The notes below the pieces were generated by a model. That model was not told the DNA's origin and made no database searches. It saw only the letters and a program-made list of their open reading frames with translations. A program made the position numbers and the translations under genes. A DNA stretch of 27,576 nt from CAYWXK01 sp964462515. Its GTDB lineage: Bacteria; Planctomycetota; Phycisphaerae; Sedimentisphaerales; Anaerobacaceae. The stretch is from positions 1-27,576 of the forward strand of contig CAYWXK010000046.1 in assembly GCA_964462515.1 (NCBI GenBank). Reading direction: 5' to 3'. This document shows positions 23,221-27,576 of the stretch, piece by piece; position 1 is the first letter of the stretch, and every line of letters starts with the position of its first letter.

Positions 23221-23532
23221 ATGAGGATAAGCTTTTCGGCGAATAATGTTCCGATAAGGTTATCAAAAGAACGCTTTGAGCATATAGCTTCAAAGCATCC
23301 TGAGATGAGAGATTCAGAGCGGGGTATCCTTGAGACAATAAACAATCCTGATATGGTTCAGAGAGGAGATGCAGGAACTCTCCTTGCAATAAAGAAATTT
23401 CATTCTACCCCTGTCTCTGAGGATAAATTCCTTGTTGCAGTCTATAAAGAAGTTGATCAAGCTGATGGCTTTTTGCTGACAGCTCATTTTTCAAACAAAC
23501 TAAGAAAGAGGATGATATTATGGAAGCGTTAA
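23221..23532 (+). CDS. Small toxin-like protein, paired with DUF2283 (possible RelE/PBECR-fold nuclease)
   Basis: 103 residues from the ATG at 23221, with AGGAG 9 bases before it; a TTG two codons upstream is less likely. The protein reads as a compact alpha/beta domain: 'LSKERFEHIASKHPEM' (14-29), 'ILETINNPDMV' (36-46), a strand 'KFLVAVYKEV' and the ending 'RKRMILWKR'. The pattern of an early 'HI...HPE' helix and a terminal 'ILWK' is one I associate with small uncharacterised proteins encoded beside DUF2283 and related to RelE-like or phage nuclease-like folds. Conserved His and the Arg/Lys-rich end could be catalytic or RNA-binding. The next gene overlaps it by 13 bases. A toxin role is inference from size, fold guess and pairing; the sequence does not prove it. 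Confidence 0.6.
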   Translation: MRISFSANNVPIRLSKERFEHIASKHPEMRDSERGILETINNPDMVQRGDAGTLLAIKKFHSTPVSEDKFLVAVYKEVDQADGFLLTAHFSNKLRKRMILWKR

Positions 23533-23729
23533 AAGTAGAAAAGCCTAAATCTGTAGAATGGGAATATGATGAAGGTGCAGATGTATTGTACATTTCGTTT
23601 GGCGAACCCAAGGAAGCATTAACAATGGACCTGGGCTCAGGGATATTAGCAAGATACGACAAAGATTCCAACAAGATGGTCGGATTTACAATAACAGGTT
23701 TAAAGTCAATACTGGGCCCTGCATCTTGA
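23520..23729 (+). CDS. DUF2283 family small protein (possible antitoxin)
   Basis: 69 residues with the DUF2283 (YuzE-like) signature 'YDEGADVLYISF' (17-28), followed by 'LGSGILARYDKDSNKMVGFTI', typical of the family. Its ATG overlaps the upstream gene's end by 13 bases, so translation is coupled. DUF2283 proteins are often encoded next to small RelE/DUF4258-like proteins, which suggests an antitoxin role, but direct function is not established in what I know. It has no DNA-binding motif that I can recognise, so if the palindrome at 23063 is an operator the repressor may be the complex or another protein. 23730-23794 after it is AT-rich repeat DNA without a clear terminator. Confidence 0.8.
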   Translation: MEALKVEKPKSVEWEYDEGADVLYISFGEPKEALTMDLGSGILARYDKDSNKMVGFTITGLKSILGPAS

Positions 23730-23794
23730 TTTGTATTATTTAATTTTTGGAAGTTAGTGAATTAGCGAATTAGGATAACAGGGACATTCACCAG

Positions 23795-24316
23795 CTAACC
23801 ATTAACCGTTTCAACGAAACTGTGCAGCCGTTTGTAAATAGGTAGAAGCAGCGGGGTGATTTTGCAATCTTTGCAGGCCCAGTGAAACAAAATCTTCTGG
23901 TCTTCGGGTGGTAAGTTATTGGGTGCATAAGGCTGGCGGATATACTGTTCCATGCAGCAAGGTGGATAGCCGAACAGATAACCCTCGAATCGCTGGGTTT
24001 GGGCGGATTTATCTATCGGGGTGTTTGCAAAACGCTGCTCATATAATTGGATATAGCCGGGTGTTCGGCTGAAAATGGTCTCAATGACTTCCGCTCCTGT
24101 TTTGACTGTTCTTTTGATTTGCTTAGTCAACAGTCCCATTTGTTGCAATAATCCAAGCGAGCTGTCATCGAGAGGTTTTTCCCATCTGCTTAACGGTTTG
24201 ATTCCTTCGCAGGTAAGCAGAACCAGATAGGCTAACTCGATGTCGATTTCTTTAAGAGCCAGGATGCACTTTTTGGCCTCTGGTGATTCGAAATCCAAAA
24301 ATTGCTGCCTATCCAT
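23795..24316 (-). CDS. Uncharacterised small protein with GYPPCC and HWACxxC motifs
   Basis: 173 residues, no signal peptide or membrane segment. The N-terminal half is helical without a recognised domain. The C-terminal half carries 'FGYPPCCMEQYI' (115-126) and 'FHWACKDCKITPLLLP' (144-159). Cys120, Cys121, Cys148 and Cys151 together with His145 could bind a metal. I recognise the 'GYPxCC' wording from uncharacterised proteins but know no function. The gene starts two bases after the stop of the triplicated secreted protein, with 'ATAGGTAACA' as its ribosome site, so the two are coupled. Its cytoplasmic location and the partner's secretion argue against a direct complex unless it acts before export. 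Confidence 0.65.
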   Translation of the reverse strand: MDRQQFLDFESPEAKKCILALKEIDIELAYLVLLTCEGIKPLSRWEKPLDDSSLGLLQQMGLLTKQIKRTVKTGAEVIETIFSRTPGYIQLYEQRFANTPIDKSAQTQRFEGYLFGYPPCCMEQYIRQPYAPNNLPPEDQKILFHWACKDCKITPLLLPIYKRLHSFVETVNG

Positions 24317-24318
24317 TG

Positions 24319-26016
24319 TTACCTATTGCATTGGCCCTCGTTTGGGTCGGTGCATCTCAGCCATTGGTTAGCGAATTCGGCAAAGTCTTTGAAATCAACT
24401 TTGCAGTCCTTATTTGAGTCGCTTGGGAGATATATTGTCCCCAAATCACCACACTTCGTGGGCATTTCCAGAATTTTGGTCAGAAGGGCGATTTTAACTC
24501 TGCCATTATGGAATGGCTCATTTGGCGGCAAAAGCTGCAGACCGGAATAACTAAAAGACCCGTGGCTCATATAGTGGCAGGTAATGTCATATACATTAAC
24601 GGAAAGGTGAAGCTTGGGGTTAACAACCTGCCAGAAGCCCATATTGACCCGTTTGCCACATATTTCGCAAAGCTCAATGCCGTCCTGGAAGAAGTCGATT
24701 TTATATACCTCTTTTGGCGGGTCCCCACCGTGATACACAGGCAGGGCGTCGATTACCTCGGCGCATTGCTTAGCCAGCTCGATGCCATCGGGATTGAGAT
24801 TCTCATTCTGGTCCGGATTGTAGAGGTTGTAATTCGCCGCGAGTTCTTCGGTATCGGCAAGCAGGTCGCCATCATAGTCGTTGGCATCCGGCGCTAATTG
24901 TCCAACGCCTTTGACAACATAGTCCAGCGGCAATTGATGCTCGTTCGGGTCGTAAGGGAATCGTAGTTCAAGTACCCTTAGCAAACGGTCGATTTCGACC
25001 CTGCCTTTGTGGATGTCACCGTAGCAATCAAATGAGCCGTGCCCCATATAGTGCAGTGCCAAATATGGCAAGAAAAGGCCTTCAAGAGGGTCATTGGGGT
25101 CGGGATATCTCAGGTTTAGCTTTGGGTTGATGATTTCACAGCCACCCATATTGACCGGCTTCGCGCAGATATAGCACCGCTCCTCTCCACGGAGTGAGTG
25201 TTCAATTTTATATATTTCGTTTGGCTCGGCTTGCGGCTGCTCCGGTAACTGGGCGACGACAGTGGCACAACGCCTGGCTAATTCCACACCATCGAGGATT
25301 TGGTTACGGTTCTGGTCGGGATTGAAGGGCTGATATCCGATAGCCGTTTCTTCTTTGTTTGAAAGTAAATCTTCATCCGCATCGGAAGGGACAGGCAGTT
25401 GGTGGTCGTTGGGGTCGTAGGGCAAGCGCAAATCGAGAACATTTAGCAGCGCAGGGACGTCAATTCTTCCTTTTCCACTCCATCCACTGAGACTATGGTA
25501 GCTGAAAGAGCCGTGCTCGAGATAATGCATGCCCATCTCGGTGAACTGGACACTGATGACTTTTTGGGGATTAACAGCCTCCCACTTAATCATCACGATA
25601 TCACTTTTGCCACATATTGCACAGGTTTCGAGCCCGAAGGCAGCAGCAACGATTTTTTTGTAGGTTTCATTTGGTTCTGGGTTCACGCTCAGTGGGTCCC
25701 ATACGGGCAGGTCATTGATGTCGATGAAGGATTGCTTTGACAGTTCGATGCCATCAAGTATTGCGTTGCGGTTCTGGTCTGAATTGAATACTAAATAGGC
25801 AAGAGCATCTTCTTCACTATCGGCAAGCAAATCCGAATCCGTATCATTGACCACCGGTAACTGGTGCAGGTCCGGCGGGTCTGCCGCAAGGGCTTTATTA
25901 GTAATTGCTGCTGTGCCCAATGTTATCGCAGCGGCAATTCCAGCCGAGACTATCCGCCGTTTGAACTTCTTATTCTCTCTGGCGTGCCTTTGATAGGTTC
26001 TCCTAAGTCTTCTCAT
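24319..26016 (-). CDS. Secreted protein with three CxxC...HxxxH repeat domains and a dockerin-like C-terminus
   Basis: 565 residues from the ATG at 26016 ('GCGGGAGAAAAAA' upstream, read as minus strand); a TTG at 26031 would include the ribosome site. A long, Arg/Lys-rich N-region leads to a signal core (23-45, 'IAAAITLGTAAI...ALAA'). Three units of about 160 residues follow, each with 'HQLPV..D.D.DLLAD.EE' (calcium-binding-like), 'NPDQN.N...DGIELA', a CxxC (132-135, 281-284, 450-453), then 'HYxxHGSF' (164-171, 322-329, 481-488). The spacing CxxC-27 to 37-HxxxH resembles a zinc site. Residues 532-565 form a dockerin-like tail ('DSNKDCKVDFKDFAEFANQWL'). I know no function for the repeated unit. 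It is translationally coupled to the next small gene. Confidence 0.8.
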   Translation of the reverse strand: MRRLRRTYQRHARENKKFKRRIVSAGIAAAITLGTAAITNKALAADPPDLHQLPVVNDTDSDLLADSEEDALAYLVFNSDQNRNAILDGIELSKQSFIDINDLPVWDPLSVNPEPNETYKKIVAAAFGLETCAICGKSDIVMIKWEAVNPQKVISVQFTEMGMHYLEHGSFSYHSLSGWSGKGRIDVPALLNVLDLRLPYDPNDHQLPVPSDADEDLLSNKEETAIGYQPFNPDQNRNQILDGVELARRCATVVAQLPEQPQAEPNEIYKIEHSLRGEERCYICAKPVNMGGCEIINPKLNLRYPDPNDPLEGLFLPYLALHYMGHGSFDCYGDIHKGRVEIDRLLRVLELRFPYDPNEHQLPLDYVVKGVGQLAPDANDYDGDLLADTEELAANYNLYNPDQNENLNPDGIELAKQCAEVIDALPVYHGGDPPKEVYKIDFFQDGIELCEICGKRVNMGFWQVVNPKLHLSVNVYDITCHYMSHGSFSYSGLQLLPPNEPFHNGRVKIALLTKILEMPTKCGDLGTIYLPSDSNKDCKVDFKDFAEFANQWLRCTDPNEGQCNR

Positions 26017-26116
26017 TTTTTTCTCCCGCAATTTAGTTTGTTGTTATGAGTTCATAGTTGGTCGTTAATCAAGTGTGAGCGATGAACTATGAACAACGAA
26101 CTCTAAACTATTAAAT

Positions 26117-26145
26117 ATCTTACTGTATTTTAGGACTTTTGTCCA
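26117..26145 (-). promoter_or_regulatory. Probable promoter of the triplicated secreted protein gene
   Basis: On the minus strand TGGACA (26140-26145), a 17-base spacer and TAAGAT (26117-26122). Five of six and four of six consensus bases match. The -35 box lies in a GGACTTTTGTCC palindrome (26133-26144). The leader would be about 95 bases. Confidence 0.45.
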
Positions 26146-26192
26146 GCAATTTCGTGACGGATTTACTGCTGGAATTTATGACTTTTTTCCAG
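26127..26192. repeat. Two related upstream boxes (ATTTWRGACTTTTKTCCAG)
   Basis: ATTTTAGGACTTTTGTCCAG (26127-26146) and ATTTATGACTTTTTTCCAG (26173-26191) are about 46 bases apart with the same orientation. The first is a palindrome over the predicted -35 box. They may be regulator sites or old repeat copies. Confidence 0.4.
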
Positions 26193-26242
26193 AAAATTCT
26201 GTCTTATGCCCTTACGCCCCTTTTCCTTTCATGCCTTTACCT

Positions 26243-26440
26243 CCCAAAACCCTGAACCCTGATGTCCTGATTCTCTGCCTCCTGTTTTCCCGATATCCCG
26301 ATATCCTTGTTCTCTTATGCTCCCGCCATAGGCGGGCAAGCTTATGCTCTCTTTCCTTTTGTGCCTTTTTTCCCAAATCCCTGAATCCTAATATCCTGAT
26401 TCTCTGCCTCCTATTTTCCTGATACTCTGATATCCTTGTG
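26243..26440. repeat. Pair of 69-base direct repeats around a GC-rich palindrome
   Basis: Copies at 26243-26311 and 26372-26440 share, in order, CCCTGAAYCCTRATRTCCTGA, TTCTCTGCCTCCT, and GATATCCTTGT. The similarity extends some 30 bases further upstream of each (CTTATGC...CTTTCC). Between them sits a CCCGCC-ATA-GGCGGG hairpin (26322-26336). The stretch 26193-26443 holds no gene I can support. Confidence 0.65.
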
Positions 26441-26443
26441 CAC

Positions 26444-27576
26444 TTACTTCGGCACGCAGGCCAAGTTTCCCGGGTCTATGTAGCAATCTATTAGCCAGTT
26501 TGCAGACATCAATGCAAAGTCATAGAAGTCAAATCTGCAATCATCGTTTACATCGCCGGTTAGTTTATACTGACATACCTTTTTTATGGCGAGCGAATGA
26601 TACCCGCCGGCGCTAATGGCGATAAATCCACTATTAGGCGAAGGGATATTGCACTGGCCGAAATCGTTTCGTCCCCAGGCGACGATGGAGTCATCTTGCT
26701 TTAAGCCGAGCGAATGATACCCACCAGCGCTAATGGCGATAAAGCCGATATTAGGCGAAGGGATATTGCACTGGCCGTAATTGTTCCTTCCCCAAGCAAC
26801 GATGGAACCATCCTGTTTCAGGCCAAGAGAGTGGTAATATCCTGCTGCGATGGCGATAAAGCCGCTATTGGGCGAAGGGATATTGCACTGGCCGAAGTAA
26901 TTGTATCCCCAGGCGACGATGGAGCCATCTTGCTTTAATCCGAGCGAATGATGCGAGCCAGAAGCGATGGCGATAAAGCCGCTATTGGGCGAAGGGACAT
27001 TGCACTGGCCGTAGTAGTTCCATCCCCAGGCGACGACGGAGCCATCCTGCTTAGGATTAAGAGCGAGCGAATGCTCCCCGCCAGCGCTAATGGCGATAAA
27101 GTCTCTATTGGCCGAAGGGATATCGCACTGACCTTGGTCGTTTTCTCCCCAGGCGACGATGGAGCCATTCTTCTTAAGGGCGAGCGAATGCCCATAGCCG
27201 GCGCTAATGGCGATAAAGCCGCTATTGGGCGAAGGGATATTGCATTGGCCGTAATCATTCCTTCCCCAGGCGACGATGGAGCCATCCTTCTTAAGGGCGA
27301 GCGAATGCTCCCTGCCAGCGCTAATGGCGGTAAAGCCGCTATTGGGCGAAGGGATATCGCATTGGCCGTAATCATTCCTTCCCCAGGCGACGATGGAGCC
27401 ATCCTGCTTAAGGGCGAGCGAATGCCCATAGCCGGCGCTAATGGCGATAAAGCCGCTATTTGGCGAAGGGATATTGCACTGGCCATCGGCGTTCCTTCCC
27501 CAGGCGACGATGGAGCCATCTTGCTTAAGAGCGAGCGAATGATAATAGCCAGCGCTTATGGCTATAAAGCCGCTAT
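26444..27576 (-). CDS. RCC1-repeat secreted protein with dockerin-like tail, 5' end beyond the window
   Basis: The minus-strand frame is open from the right edge (first full codon 27572-27574) to TAA at 26444-26446, 376 residues with no start inside the window. It consists of eight complete RCC1/BNR-like units of 39 residues plus a partial one, each reading close to 'GSIVAWGRNDYGQCNIPSP' then 'NSGFIAISAGYGHSLALKQD'. The end is a dockerin-like domain with 'LTGDVNDDCRFDFYDFALMS' then 'ANWLIDC'. RCC1 repeats build a seven-bladed propeller, so more units are expected upstream. The presence of a signal peptide cannot be seen. It ends without a recognisable terminator before the repeat DNA at 26243-26440. 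Confidence 0.85.
   Translation of the reverse strand, partial: SGFIAISAGYYHSLALKQDGSIVAWGRNADGQCNIPSPNSGFIAISAGYGHSLALKQDGSIVAWGRNDYGQCDIPSPNSGFTAISAGREHSLALKKDGSIVAWGRNDYGQCNIPSPNSGFIAISAGYGHSLALKKNGSIVAWGENDQGQCDIPSANRDFIAISAGGEHSLALNPKQDGSVVAWGWNYYGQCNVPSPNSGFIAIASGSHHSLGLKQDGSIVAWGYNYFGQCNIPSPNSGFIAIAAGYYHSLGLKQDGSIVAWGRNNYGQCNIPSPNIGFIAISAGGYHSLGLKQDDSIVAWGRNDFGQCNIPSPNSGFIAISAGGYHSLAIKKVCQYKLTGDVNDDCRFDFYDFALMSANWLIDCYIDPGNLACVPK
26590..27560. repeat. 117-base tandem coding repeat
   Basis: The segment GCGAGCGAATG or a close variant recurs near 26590, 26707, 26824, 26941, 27064, 27181, 27298, 27415 and 27532. The spacing is 117 bases, except one 123-base step (27064) due to a 6-base insertion. 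Units share long identical DNA blocks, so they have been duplicated or homogenised recently. Confidence 0.85.

Noticed and set aside
26935..27519. Long minus-strand frame reading 'MAPSSPGEG...' repeats
   Set aside because: It is an out-of-frame shadow of the RCC1-repeat gene. The true frame gives conserved RCC1 units and a dockerin-like tail, and it stays open to the edge.
26590..27560. Regular 117-base repeats as a possible CRISPR array
   Set aside because: The repeats are contiguous, coding and far longer than CRISPR units, and there are no unique spacers or cas genes.

Overview
The window looks like a piece of a planctomycete chromosome, most likely from the class Phycisphaerae. Four things in the sequence suggest this. 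Two secreted proteins end in the short EF-hand plus 'NWL' dockerin-like tail common in that group. Two Gfo/Idh/MocA oxidoreductases carry Tat signals. One pseudogene keeps the planctomycete-style N-terminus 'ANRRNAQKSTGP'. The intergenic DNA is full of short dispersed repeats. The taxonomic call is inference from recognised protein styles, not from a marker gene. No rRNA, tRNA or CRISPR array is visible.

Layout. 1-2381 (+): the tail of an enolase-superfamily enzyme, a sugar-phosphate isomerase/epimerase-like TIM barrel and a Gfo/Idh/MocA dehydrogenase, which together look like a sugar or sugar-acid catabolic unit. 2559-3023 (+): a YbaK/ProX-type aminoacyl-tRNA deacylase. 3107-5527 (-): a DUF1015 gene and a class V aminotransferase in one operon with a clear terminator. 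5692-6369 (+): a DUF2490 outer-membrane protein. 6427-8841 (-): nfnA-nfnB, the electron-bifurcating ferredoxin/NAD(P)H transhydrogenase, with a good promoter. 8911-10060: a gene-poor island of dispersed repeats and a decayed gene. 10061-11554 (-): a secreted GH140/DUF4038-type glycosidase with its own promoter. 11842-16888 (+): a tightly overlapping tripartite efflux operon (MacA-like adaptor, MacB-like ATPase, MacB-like permease, TolC-like lipoprotein), then a 24-codon signal-peptide-like ORF and a STAS protein. 17769-22902 (+): two Tat-exported Gfo/Idh/MocA proteins and a large esterase-like lipoprotein whose second hydrolase domain seems catalytically dead. 23031-23729 (+): a small two-gene module resembling a toxin-antitoxin pair, with a promoter, an operator-like palindrome and a structured leader. 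23795-26016 (-): a secreted protein with three copies of a CxxC...HxxxH domain plus a dockerin-like tail, coupled to a small Cys-rich cytoplasmic protein. 26444-27576 (-): the C-terminal part of an RCC1-repeat dockerin protein that runs off the right edge.

Together the genes suggest an anaerobic or facultative polysaccharide degrader (GH140-like enzyme, esterase, exported oxidoreductases, sugar-acid enzymes, dockerin-like surface proteins) that balances NAD(P)H and ferredoxin with NfnAB. The least-described parts are the triplicated CxxC/HxxxH secreted protein with its companion and the compact toxin-antitoxin-like module.
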